Origin: Helopsaltes ochotensis
Lineage: Eukaryota; Chordata; Aves; Passeriformes; Locustellidae
Direction of reading: 5' to 3'
Length of the DNA: 64,000 nucleotides
NCBI GenBank assembly: GCA_013400155.1
Contig: VXBM01000283.1
Span: 475,012 to 539,011 of the forward strand
The position numbers and the translations under genes were made by a program. Each line of letters opens with the position of its first letter. Position 1 is the first letter of the stretch. Positions 37,115 through 50,200 of the stretch are shown piece after piece. The notes beneath the pieces are model-generated. The model was not told the DNA's origin and ran no database searches. It was given only the letters and a program-made list of their open reading frames with translations.

Positions 37115-37122
37115 ATGCAAAT
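37115..37122 (+). promoter_or_regulatory. Octamer motif ATGCAAAT
   Basis: A perfect POU-factor octamer lies within CTGCAATGCAAATTCAACTG, in a stretch (about 36960-37170) whose mixed composition looks more constrained than the flanks. Single 8-mers occur by chance about once per 65 kb per strand, so alone it proves little. Confidence 0.3.
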
Positions 37123-40100
37123 TCAACTGCGGGTAAAGACTTAAAGAGGATATTTATGAGGCACCTACATGGCATAGTGAATTCTGGTTTGGATGTTTGC
37201 TTTTTGTTATTGTTCTTTGGCTGGGTTTTGGGTGGTTTTTTAGTGACACTACTTTCTGCAGCATGCCAGGGTAACAGGTGGGGTATTTAGATCTTCATTC
37301 TTACTTTCTTTTTTTATAGCATTTGATACCATAGAGGCCTAAGGAGTGCTTATTTCCATAGAAAGAGAGTTTGACCCACTGGCAAAATCTCAGGACAATA
37401 GCTGCTTTGCAGATCTAACATGATTTCTGAAGACCAAAGGCCTTTATAAGGGGAAACTAGCCCAGTAATATCTGGGAAGCCTGCAAAAGGTGCTGCACAA
37501 CTTTACTGTATCACAAGAATACTTGCAAACTGGCCAGACTGAGCCATGAAAAACAAGGATTGGGCACTTCTCCTTGACCAAAGAACCTGATGCCAATCTT
37601 GGTCATGTGTTTGCTTTATTTTCTCCTGATGTGGGAGAGGCGTATTCTTTTGCCCAACCACTCACCTGTTGCCCTCACCATAAATTTTCAGTTGGCTGAG
37701 CATTCTCAGGGCTGATTTGTGCCTTTTAGACAAAGCTTCATAGGAAGGAAAAGCATCTTATAGCTGGAAGAGTGGAGAAGAGCACCATACGATGGCTGTC
37801 CATCCTATGATCTGATTCAAAAGGTGCTCCTTCCCCACAATTTTTATCTATTTTTAATTAAATATTTTCTTTTAAATTATGTGCATTGGACACACAACAC
37901 AAAATGCCCTTGATAACTTCAGGGTGTTTTGAAAGTGCATGTTTGCTCTTCAAGCTTGTTTTGTACATTTGTCCTGGGCTCCATTTTATTGGCAATTTAA
38001 ATCCATTAGAAAGAGAAACAAGTCTCCACAGATCCTGTTATGTACAGCAAGCATTGCATTTAAATTTGAAGTGTAATCATGCACAAACATTGACTTGACC
38101 AGTATTGCTACTGGCATTCCTGTTAAGTGGATAGTTTAAGGCTTAATGACCCCTTTGAAATCAAGTGCTTGCTTTCTGTCATGTATTGATGGTACTGTGT
38201 GAGGCCAGCAATTGAATTTTTTTATTTTCAGTGATGTTTAGAAAGCGTTTCAACTACTGGCCTGGTTTGTTCGCTCCGTTACCCTCACTGCTGAAGATGG
38301 AGCTATTTGTACAGGTCATGTGCTATCCAAACTCAGCTGGTTCATGTAGCATCCTCAGGATTTCTTCTCAAATTAGGTGAGTGCTTGTTAATCTGCTTTT
38401 GCAATCATCATGGCAAGAAGTTGCCAGTTGGATGAGAAATTTATATGATGCAAGAGAAGATCCCTCAGGCCTGGGGCCCTGCACAGCAATGAAAATTTTC
38501 ATTGGTGAGCCCAGTCACCAGTGGGTCTACCTGTGGTGAGGTCTGAAAAGTAAAGCTGGGGAGGCCTTGACACTGAGTGTTGCTCCACTTTTTTCCATAG
38601 TGTTCTTAAGGGTGGAGAGAGAAAAAATCGCAAAGTACCTGGTTTCTGAGTATCTGCAGTGAACGAAAAAGCGCACAGAGGTCTAAAATGCATGGGATTG
38701 GCACTTTAATGCTTTTAGCCTCCTCCTACCAGAGAAAAGTTTGCATCAACCACTGGCACTGACTGAAGCCTTGGGCTGTGAAGTGAACATCTCCAGCTAA
38801 ACATCGAGGAACCTGAACAAAATCAAGTGAAGCTTTTGAACCTTGTTTTTCATAGTTTCTCATCCTATTATGAATTGGAATAATTTAATTTAAAAAGGCA
38901 GCTGGTAAAACCAAGAACATACTGAACTTGGCATCAGTCCTCTTGTGCAAGTCTGGGACTCATAAAAGACTTGGACACGGGATGAAGCACCTTCGGCAAG
39001 AGCCCCTGGCTGCTACCCAGGACAGCTGCAGGGACGCTGCAGCCTCCTCTGCCAAACGGGGGTGTTGCAATATGCAGCCACTCCTGAGCACAGAGGGTCT
39101 TTCCCACTAGCAGCTTTCTTCCATGGAAAAATGTATTCTCAAAAGCAAAGACTGAGCCTGGGACCAGCCTGGGGGGGTCCAGATAATATCTTTCAAAATG
39201 CCATCTTGCAGAGATTGAATAAGCCTTTGGTTGTGCCTGCGCTTTGGGAGACTTCACAGTTGCAGCACATGGTGTTCCCCAAAGGTGTGTGTGACCAGAA
39301 GCAAATGGCACTTGGGGAGAGAGCAAACCTCTCTTAGTTCATCCCTCATGGTGTTAAAGGAAATCCTGCTTCCAGATCGAGCACAGTGCTTTCCACAGTG
39401 TTCCCACGAGATCTTTCTGCTTCTTGACAAAGTGTTTGCATTCCTCTTCTTGTGGAGGGGCACAAGGAAAGTTGGAGAAATCCTTGCAAAAGGCAGGGAT
39501 TTGGGGCTTTTGGCAGGCCTGTAAGCAAGGAGGTTTCTGACATTCCAGTTCTACCTTTGGAAAGTTTGTTGTCACGTTATGCAGAAGAAGCTCTGCTTAT
39601 GAGGGAATAACTTTCTGCCCTCAGTTTAGGGAAATATACAGTGGGGCTGTACCCTCGGGTGGGGGATTTTATGACCAGTAAACCTAGACTTTTTTTAAAG
39701 TCTGAAATTAAAGCGTAACTTTCATTTTTCTACTTAAGCTGTGCAGTTTGGCTGTTTGCAGTATTCTAGAGAGACAGCAAAATTCCTGTTGGCTTTCCCA
39801 CAATAAATCTTTGACCTTCCCCACCATTTAAGCATTAGCAGATTCCCTGTGCTGTGTACGGGGGTGGAGAAAAGAGCTGTGGAGTTACACGCACACGCTG
39901 ACACACACGCACGTGTTTGTTAGTAGCTCTAGCAAGCGCCTGGCCTGTGATCTCAGGGCAGCGCTGGGGGTTCCTTTGCTCTTCTGCACAATACTGGATG
40001 TAAAACAGTTATGCTGCGAAGTGACATTGTACAAATCAGGGCAAAACTGTTACTCCATGCGATTCACATCTTGTCCAGCACTCCCCCAAGTTCCCTGGGG

Positions 40101-41000
40101 AAGACTTGTAACATTTGTTGGTGTGCATTTGTCCAACCTCCCGCGCCCAGCCCAAGGGGCTCTTGTGGTACTTGGTTGCTTCTTTCGAGCCCTCAGTGTT
40201 CGGGGGCTGATCTGTCATCTGGCGACGGATGCAGAAGTTGAAACTTCAATCTGTGCATGATGCTGATCATGGAGATGTAGCGTGAAATGGAGTTTTCCCT
40301 GTGTTATGTTTCCATGAGTTTCAGACTTCAGCAGCTTGTGAGCTTTATGTAAGCTGATGGATGCAAAAGAAGTGCTGAGCGCTGTAGGCATAGGGCAGGG
40401 AGAGGAGCAGAGAGGACGGTTTCAGGGCTGCACACATCTGTTACCTTCACGCCGTGCTCACAACAGAGCAGCGGGGGCTTTTTGACACTTTGGATTTTTT
40501 TCAGTTCAGTTGCTCAATCCCAGATTTTGTTTTGTACATTACTGTAGTTTCACATTTCACTGCAAATTATTCACTCTCTCTGCCAAAAATAGGAACTTTT
40601 GAGAAAATACTGAGAATGTTCAGGAAAGATGAGCAAATACTTGTGTTGGAGGTGATTAGCTCTGTAAGTTACACTCAGGTTCAGATGGAGCAGATAAACC
40701 TTTGTGCAGCACATCAGAGCCAAGTGTGAAAATAGCAGGTATGAGTCGTATCCGTGGCAGATCCCAAGCCTCTCCCTTTGAGAATAAACCAGACAAAAGG
40801 ACATCTGTACGCTTCTGATGGATGAAAGATCTTACGAATTACAGAACATATCTAAAATAGAGTAAGACTATACAGCGTATGACAAGTCCAGAGAACTATT
40901 GCTAGTTACTGGGTTTTGCTAGGCTAACATTTCATCCAGGATGGAAAATATGAGGTTCTCCTTAGCCTGCACATTCTGCAATAACATTTTATCAGCAGGC

Positions 41001-41480
41001 AAAGTCTCATTAAATACACCCCATCGGCTGTGCTCACACTGCCAATTTTTGAGTGGAAACATTGTATTAACTTGGCTGTTCCCTGCAGGATATTACTCTT
41101 GGAAAATTATAACAAAGTGAACAATCCCCAAATCAGCATTTTTCATTTAGAGCAGGCCATAATTTACAGTACGGTATGGATCTACGCCTGCCTAGAGAAT
41201 TCCCTGTCTGCCATGGCAGGGAAGAGCGTGCATTTCTGTATCTGGCCAAGAAAGCATTTGTCTTACATGCACACAGTGGTTTGGATCCACATGGCCTTTG
41301 TGTTTCGCTCTATGTTGCATGTAATGACTCATTATCAACTGTCTAAATCCAGGCTGCACATTAATTTTAGGACCACCGTTTATCTCCTGCATGGGAATGA
41401 CATGTGCTTCCCAGGGCCAAAAGTAAAGGACAGGGTTTTGCCCCTCGCCTCATCAGATCCCAGTGTGCCATAACTAACTT
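41001..41480. other. Unusually open, balanced-composition segment of intron 1
   Basis: A plus-strand frame stays open for 147 codons (41030-41473), but it starts with GTG, encodes no recognisable domain and has no clear splice acceptor. The segment includes a perfect AP-1 site TGACTCA (41325-41331) and a 12-bp palindrome CTGCCATGGCAG (41208-41219). It is better viewed as a candidate conserved non-coding element than a gene. Confidence 0.3.
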
Positions 41481-43963
41481 GACGCAAAGACTTTGCAAAG
41501 GAAAGGAAAATAATACTTCAAATACTAAATAAAAATCAAGCACCAATGTTTTTAAAGAGGAGTTTCAGGGCACTCAACAGAGCTGACTAAGCAACCCACC
41601 TCCTTGCACTCAAGAGGTTTATTGCTTGTAGCATCTATATGATTGCTTACTTAACTGGATAAAGACAATGCAGTGGTTTCATTTAAATTCTGGAAGCTTA
41701 AAGTAAGCAATGCCCTCAATATCATTAAAAAGAGCAGAAAATTGTGTTATTAAAGGAAAAGGAGAAGAGACCATTCTTCTTCCTCCTGTAAGGTATTCTT
41801 TGCCAAGAGTAAAGCAGTTCACTGCATGTCCATAGGTTCTGAATAGTTGTTCTCTTTTGTTTGCATAACAACTTGTATCAGCAAATGAAAACAGTTCAAG
41901 CTATTCACTTTGGCAGTTGCTTTTTGACAAATGCAAATACTAAATTGTAACATGCTGAAAAAGTCCTATGTCCTGGGGGCAAACCATCCCCTAGTGTCCA
42001 CAGAGGTGTGGTTGGTGGTGCATTTCTGTGTGTATTTACTTACATTTACTTACATGTATCCATGGAAATATATGTCTATTCTTATTTTCACATGTCTGCT
42101 GCAAAGAAACCCTGATCCTTTAAAAACATTACCAATGGGATTTTTATCAGGCAGCCTTAGTCTAACTTAGTATCAGGTATTTCCTGACAAGTGGAGCTAT
42201 TCCAGCACCAGTACTTCTGAGACTGGCAGCTTTAGATACAGAGTCTGTGGATATTGTTGTATGTTAAAAAATAAAATGAAATAAAGTTTACTCAGGGAAG
42301 TATAGTGCTTTTTCCATCCAAAACTTTTTTTTTTTTTTCCCATTTTCTTGCTGGAGCATTTTGCAGAGTCTTGATGGGAAAGTATGCTTTCCTTAATACC
42401 ATTAGAGCTGAGAAGGGGGTAGATATGGTTTGTACTACTGTCTTTCATTCCCATCAACTCTAGTATAGCTTCTTCCTTTCCTACTCAGTCTTACCTGACT
42501 TAATATTCTGCTTCAAAAGAGGGCAATTAAACAAAAGGTCTGCACTTTGTGCCAGCATCTTTGAAGCCAACCATGAGACTCCATTCCCAGAGGATGAAAG
42601 ATAATTTCCAAGGAGGCCAAAAATTTCTAGAGCATAAACAAAGTAAGTGGATGGTTTCACTAAATGGCTGTATTTATTAATAATTGCATTAACTGCCTCT
42701 TATGGGTCTACACCTGTTGATTTTTGCACTATTATTCTGGTAACCAGCTCAGTCTTTCCAACACCAGGGAGGTGTAGTGAATGATGGCTAGTGTTGTTTT
42801 TGCCTGGAGAACAGGGTAAAAGTGAAGGTGCCAAATCTCTTTTTTCCACAATTTTTTTTTAAGAGAGAGGGCAGCAGCAACAGTTAAATCTGCCCTGCAG
42901 CCTTGTAGGTGATGAAATTAAATGGAGTGATGTTTTGGGGAAACTGGAAAGTCACATTATTTTTGTTCCTGTCCTGTGATTGCTCTGTCAGAGTGAAAAG
43001 ATGTGTTTCATGATTTTCTTTTTAATTTTTTTAAACATAAAAATACATTCATCAAGACTAGATTCTTCTTTCCAAATTTGTGTTTAAGAGTCAGCATATT
43101 TGAAGCCTTTGTGGGTGGGCTCATAAAAAATTTGATCTTTCTTCATGTACTTTGCATAATGAAGAAGAAAAAGTAAAAACACCTCTGGGGGATCCTGGTA
43201 ATTGAAACCTAATTCCCAGGTATTTAAGCATATTAATGTCTTTAAAGACAAGGCCAGAAAATTATGGGAACATCCAAGGACTTTGTAGATATTTGTGTGA
43301 GGGAAAAATAATTCACAGCCTTTACTTTTTTTTTTTAAACCAGTTGTATTATTTTTTCTTGAAGACATAATGAGAACTGCTAGATTAAATAAGTAGGAGC
43401 AGCATATAATATGTTGATTTGCAGCCCTATCACTCCTTGAGGGGAAAGCAGCTGCATCCTGTGCAGTTACATCTCTGTTGAAATTCACTTAGAACTCCAT
43501 GGAGTTCAGAAAAAGAGATGTTTTTCTGTACCTCCCAGGTGGAAGTTCAATGAATTGAAAGGCCCATGCCAGAGCCCACTCACTTAAGCTCATGGGCTGT
43601 TCACAATTACACTCTCCAAACTTGTTCCTGCCCCTTAAAGATATGTGGGATTACTAGCTGAAGATAAGGTTGGTAGCGACCCTAGTGCAACCTATTAGCC
43701 TGATTTGATCCTGCTGTGCAAACAGAGAGTGGAGAACTGAGGGAGGAGTCACTAATGTGAAGGTAGATCTTACTGCTTTTCAGCTGAAAGGTATCTTTAT
43801 TTTTCACCTTCCGAAGGTATGTCGATTTCGTTAGGGACTGGATTCAAAATCTAGGTCTTGGCTGTAATGAAATGTTAAAAAAAAATAAATCAATAAATAA
43901 TGAGAGAGAACAACTGTTTCTCTAAGGCAAATTCGAGAAGGTTGATTAATCTGCTTTCAAACT

Positions 43964-43996
43964 TGCAGTGATACAAACATGCAGTGATACAAAACA
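43964..43996 (+). repeat. Tandem duplication of about 16 bp
   Basis: TGCAGTGATACAAACA at 43964-43979 is followed immediately by TGCAGTGATACAAAACA. This is a recent-looking duplication by slippage; the second copy has one additional A. Confidence 0.85.
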
Positions 43997-44216
43997 CCCC
44001 CCTCCCCCACAGCAGTTTAATACCAGAAATTATTCTATGGGTGGTAGAACATTTAGAGCTGAACTGAGATTGGACAGGGGGTGTTGTAGAGAGACCATTT
44101 TTATAAAAATTTCTGGGGAGTGAAGCATGGAGGAACCTCTTTATCCTGTCAACTTATGACTCATGTTTGCAGCCTTTGTTTGGTAGTAAAGTCGTTTGCT
44201 AATCTCACTGATGCAC

Positions 44217-44250
44217 GAAACTGTGTTTGCTAGGAAACTGTGTTTGCTAG
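44217..44250 (+). repeat. Perfect 17-bp tandem duplication
   Basis: GAAACTGTGTTTGCTAG occurs twice head to tail (44217-44233 and 44234-44250) with no mismatch, indicating a recent slippage duplication. Confidence 0.9.
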
Positions 44251-47200
44251 TGGTTTGGAAAGCATGTTGGATTCCACGTGTCCCATGAGTATAGGATTTA
44301 AGGTGCTTCACTCCTTCCAGGAGAGAGGCAGAAGGTTACAACTGGAGAGCTACAGGACAGCTGCAAATGTGTTTTGGCTGCGTGACCTTTGTAGGTCTTT
44401 GCTCCCACCCTTGTAAAATGGAAAATTGCTCTGATTTTGAAGTTGTTAACCATTCCTCACTGGCCCACTGAGTTCTTGGGATTCTCCTGATCTTCTGTGT
44501 GGAAGCTGGATGCTTGCCAGCTGCACAGGCTGGTGTGTCATTCCCACAGGGCTCTTGCTGAAGCATCAGATATGTCAAGGCTGTCCTAACCTGTTATTGG
44601 GAAGTCTTCAAGTTCTTATAGAAAACATGGTTGAATTCCATTCATTTGTCTTTGGGGAGAGATTTCTGGGTCCCTTCCCATATTTCAGATTGGTGCTTGC
44701 CTGAATATAGTTAAATGTCCACTGCAGTCCATGGAATCCATTCCATGGAGGACACTCAGAGGTGCATTGCTTAGACCCTGGCTGCAGGAGGAAAGATACG
44801 TGTTCTGCTTGTATTCTCTCACCCCTCATTATTTGAAAGAGCAAGGTGTTTTGGAGAGGAGGGTCTTTTTGGTGTTTGGATTTTAAAATGCTGTCCCATG
44901 GGCAGTTGGTGTGGAGTAGGGGTTCTGTTAGACCTATCTCACAGTAGCATTATTTATCTATCTGGGAGTTATCTTTAGGGTTTTCAGAATGTCTGCCCTG
45001 GGGTCACAGACTCCCTCTAAGACTGCTTGTGAAGAAAACTGCTGTAACCTATCTTTTTTGAAAGGGAGAAATGAAATCAGGACAGAGACTGTTGCCTGGG
45101 ATAGTTACTGGCTTTTCCTACAATTCTCAGGAAAACGTGCATATTATGGTAGAATCATCTGTCCTCTTGTGCTGAGGTGGCAGATCTGATGGGTAACTTG
45201 CTATCTGGCAAGATCATTATATGTAATTAGGACCTAGAATGCTACTGAGAGGAATGCTGATTCCTCTTTTGTACAGGTAATTTATCGTGTTTTGTATTTC
45301 AGCTGTTTTTTTTTAAAAGATGTGTTGTTCATTCATGTCACCCTATTTCTGTGATTTAGTCCCTTCCAGGTGATAGTGTGCTCTGTTTGCATTACCAAGC
45401 AAGCATGAACTTTCTGTAGATCAAACCTTTGGCTTACACACAGGGTGCTTTCTTGAATCTGTAGCCTTTGTGGTCTGTACTAAAAGCCAGAAAACAAAAA
45501 AGGTTTCGTACTTTGTGGTGGAGGAACATTTTACTGGAGACATTTCAGCCCAGCTGGTCATTACTCATCCAAATTCAGTGATGGCACTTAGCCCATGTGG
45601 GAGGGACATTGCAATCCGTAGACAGGAAGTACAAATAAGGGATATTTGGGAAAGAAATTTAGATTATTTTCACTGTGAAACTGTGCGTGTGTGTGCTGTG
45701 GCTTGGATACCAGTGGAAAATGCAGCTTTGACTGTTTACTTCAGAAGAATTTTTAACAGTTTCTGTACTCAGTTTTAAAATAATATGTTTCTGCAACAGA
45801 TTCTGCTCCTGAAATCTCAGCCCCATTTGCACAGACATCTAACATCCATTCTACTTTACCTGCACATTGCTAAAACTTTGGGATGTTAAACTCATCTCAG
45901 ATTTGTTTAACATGCATGTTTTCTTGAAGCATTTAAAATAAATTAGTGTATTTTCAAGTCTTATAAGAGATGGAAGTTTACATATGAAATTTTGAGGACA
46001 CTTTTGAATAGACCCTTTTTATTTTGAATCCATGACATACCCAGAAAATTACTACAGGTAGAAATGGTGGATTAATTAAAGCTAAAATGGAAAAAAACTT
46101 GTATATTATTAAAAAAAAAAATAGAGTAGAAGCTATGATAAAAATGTGGAGCAGATGCTTCTTCTAGTCTTAAGGAAGAACTTAGTCCAATTAATGTAGA
46201 TGGCTGGAGAGACTTTTCATCAGAGCTGTGCATGCCAGGCCATGTCTGAGCAGGAATATTTTCTCTCAGTTAATAAACATTTGCTCTTTGCCCGGGGTGC
46301 TAAACAACCCTGTTGTTCTGTTCTGCCATGTGGAACACCTCTTCGAGCTTTACAAAGGAGACAAAAAAACTTCTGCTTGGCTGAGTAGAGCTCCTTGTGT
46401 TTATACTGAAAGCTGGAACGTGTTTCCCCTCCTCTGCCTTGAACTTCTTGATTGGTGTAACTGCACCCTGCCCTCTCTGAAGATCTCAAAGTCAAGATGG
46501 TTTTCTGCAGCAGCAAAGCCTGCACCAGCAAGGTTTCGGCCCTGGGATCGCCTATAGGAACGGCAGAGGTGGGACCCAGCTTTCCTTTGGGTGATCTCGT
46601 GGCAAAAACACTAAGTGGACAGAGTAAATGGCAACGTCCACAGCCTCCATGGAGAAGAGTCTCTCTCCAGAAGGAGCCCCTGGCTCTCCTACCCCTGTAT
46701 TTATATTATGTGTGGTTGTGTCCTGTAAGTGCTTTCTTCGATGGAAGAGGTGTAAGCGAAGGGCTGAATGTAAACTGATGGGTCAGAGTGACTTCATGTG
46801 TGGCCAGATCCACTCTGAAAAGTCAAAGCAGATTAGGAAAGCGGAAAGCTGTCTGTTTAATGGTGAGCACATACTTCTGAAGAGCACAATGTGTGGGTGG
46901 TGGTGTAGAAGAGCAGGGTGAGTGTGTCTGTGTGTGAAGCTTTGCATTAAAGCAGCCCCACTGATTAAAACTTATATATTCTTGGATTTATTCTGTGGCA
47001 CTTGGGAAGGCTGCTTCTGTTATTTTGAACATGGCCCTAAGACAGCTGATATAATATAATCAGATTTTTTTTTAGCAGCAGTGTTTTCACAAGGTAGTTT
47101 TGACTGGAAAGACAAGAATGATACAGGCCCATTACTAAGCTTTCCCCCCTGCAATATACTTGTGCCTTGCATGCCTTTTATGTGTAGCAGGCTCTTTACC

Positions 47201-50200
47201 ATCTTATTTTTGACTTTAGTGCATTTGTTTTCAGAGGATATAAATCGTTTTGATCCTCACTTTTCATTCAGGAGAAAGGCTTGAAAGATCACTTACATGA
47301 AAGAAAGGTAGTAAAGTTAATGAACTTTATATGTGGCACAGTCATAACAGAGAGAGCTATTCATATGCTTCTAAAAAGTAGTGAATTATGTCCACTTAAA
47401 GTAAATTGAATTGTGTCTTCTGCCCTGCCCTCTGAATAGAAGAGATTTAGCATTACTTTATCGCAGTGATTCATATTCAAAAGATCAGATAACACCAGAT
47501 ATCACAGAATAGATAAAAACAGTTCGCTTGAGAGTTCAACTCCAATACTAAAGACTAAGAACTCCCTAGCTTCTGTTAGAATGAATAGCATCCTTTATCT
47601 AGGTATTTTTCATGCAAATAATAATATTAATAACAATGTAGTCTGCGTTAAGAAGGAGGGTCTGATTTCACTTCTAGTTGTAGGACAGCAGTAACTCAAG
47701 TGTTACTCAAGAAAATGTAAGAACGAGTTAGTACAGCTTGGATTCTCATCACGCTCAAAAGTCCCTGGCAAAGCGATCAAGCCCCCTAATCAGAATTTCA
47801 ATCAAACTTGTGTCCACTGCCGGATGTTAAATGCCTGGTTGGCTCTCTGCCTTTCTTTTGCAGAGCTTAACAAGGGCCATAAGGCTTTTAGAGCGGTATT
47901 GCCCTTCCCCACCTCATCAGCAACAGTTATATTGTGATTCACAGCTTGGATAAGAAGTCCTAACACTTCCCAGCAGGGTTGGAGAGCTGCACTCCCCAGC
48001 CCACAGCCAGTTCTTGACCTCTCCGGGAGACGAAGTTGCTCAGGAATCGGGTAGAAGGCTTGGTGGGTTTTTTGCTTTAGTTCACGGTGCATCTGGAAGC
48101 ATTTGGAAGATTTTTCCTGGTTGTGCCCCAAGCTCTCTGGAGCAGTGTGGCTGCAGAAAGCTCTTTCAGGCATCGGATGTAAAACAGTTTTGCAGTGGGA
48201 GGAAGATTCCTTCTCCCTCCCACCCTCAGTCCTCCCTTAGGAAGTTCACTTTGGTAATTGTGTTACTGTGTTTGGCCAAGAGCACCACACTTAAATTAAA
48301 AAAAAAAAAAAATTCTGAAAGTTACCCTCATTGCAATGTTGTTGGTATATGATACTTCTTGTATTTAATGTTTCTATTTTATTTAACCTTAGTCAGACTG
48401 TCTTCTTCTGAAACAACATTGTGATTTAAACTTTTGCCTCTGCTGCATCCCTGGAGTTAAACATCACTCCAGTTCCATGCCATCGGTTGAATGTTCAGCC
48501 ATTAAGCAGGACTTAAGTTAATTGCTGTACTGATTAAACAGCAGTTGTCACCACTCCCCCAGGTGAGTTGCCTGGGAGATACTCTTGTACTGCAGCAATA
48601 AAACTATTTCAGAGAAAGTGAAGGTAAATTGGTGTGCAAGGGTATAATTAAATATAGTTATTATGGAATCTGAAACAGGACAGCACTTGGATTTGTAATT
48701 TTACTAGAGTGAGTTTTTTCATAGTGTATTATTTTTCATTATTTTCCCAAATACACATTAATTTATTTCTAGAAATCAGTTTTGCAGATAGGATGTTTTC
48801 TTGTTTGTTTGTTTAAAAGGAGATGAAATGGAACACGTAGCTGGATGCTCTTACGTGCAAATGTTTGAATTCAGCAAGCCCAGAAAGTGTTTGTTTGCAG
48901 TTACACACATTCCTGAGCTAAAAATTCTGGCCTATGTTTCATAAATACCCCTTGGATCTCTCAGGATAAAAGATTCTAGGTAAATAGAAGTATTTGTATA
49001 ATTGCTCTGCAGCCAAGCAAAAGTCGTTATCTTCCAATCCTAAACAAGGGAATGTACTCAGAAAAGCCCCAAACAATCCCTTTTAATTTTATTTTCTTCT
49101 TTACTCCGTCATTATGACTAGAGGAAGAAAAGCTGCAGAATATTTTTTTAAGACAGTATTTGGAAACTGTATACATTTCCAGGGTTCTGAGTTTCTGAAA
49201 CAGAACTAAGTATTGTCAGAGGCTTTTGAGGCTGAAAGAGGCTCGGGTGACAGGCTCTGAAGTGGAAGAGCAAAAGATGTGAATTCCAGCATTTCATTAA
49301 CAGGTCTGTTCCCTTGATCTTCTTCTTTGAAACTGTCTACCGTGCTGTGGGATCCAAATTCTGTGGAATACCTCTGTGAATAGGAATGTAGCATCTCTTT
49401 GAGAGTTCCCAGGTAATAACAAATACCCAGTGCTCTAACAGTTAGCAAAGGGGCATTCTTCAAACATTTGCTCACTGCCTTTTCTTTAAGCATGCAAGGA
49501 ATCTCACTGCAACTGTGCTGGAGCCTAAATGTTTGCAGTGATCCACACTGGAAGCATGGCTCTGTGTCACTAATGAGTTTCTTCCTGCCAAAGGGGTTGA
49601 GACATGGGCCCATGCATTCCCTTTTCAAAGCATCCACCAATGCCTTTGGCTTTCCTATGTTTGCTTTTTCATAAATAACCACACAAATACCACACACTGC
49701 AACAGTACTTTGTATCCTATGTCCCGTTTGACAGCTGTGTCAAGTTTTAGTCAGAATTTTTTTAAACCCTTGAACTCCTTACCACAGTGTTTACATAGGT
49801 TCAGAGAGCAAGCACGGGAAATCTGTAGATTAAATATCTATCAAGCACCCTTAAATAGAACTGCATCCCCTTGTTTCAGAATTTTTTTTAGTGGCAGGTT
49901 GATGGAGTGATAAAAAATATCATGAAAGGTATTTTTAGTACTTCCCTTATGTCCTGGCTGCTTTCCTTTGCTGCTGATACTACTGGAGCAGGAACAAGGT
50001 GGAGAGACTTATTGTTCAGGTGACCAGAAGGCTTTTACAGTCCTGAAACGTGCCGAGCTTGATTTACTTGAATTCTGCACAGGTTAAAATAGGGATTGAA
50101 ATGGTATAGGCTTTGAAGGAGAAAAGAAACAGATGTATCCTTGGCTATGAAGCCAGTACTGAAGAAAATTGGCACCAGGCAGTTTCCTTCTCTTAAGTGG

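Larger units (their letters stand above)
33182..41000. other. Intron 1 segment, no gene recognised
   Basis: No exon recognised. It includes the hairpin at 34749-34790, poly-A runs near 35858 and 36918, a GC-rich patch at about 36540-36770, and a perfect octamer motif at 37115-37122. No transposon was recognised. Confidence 0.6.

Noticed and set aside
45470..45778. 102-codon plus-strand frame with protein-like composition
   Set aside because: GTG start, no domain recognised, no splice support. The frame does not resemble any EGFR exon.
49206..49697. 163-codon minus-strand open frame
   Set aside because: It opens with GTG (first ATG is 28 codons later), has no recognisable domain and no convincing acceptor or promoter. 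About that length can occur by chance in 64 kb searched in six frames.
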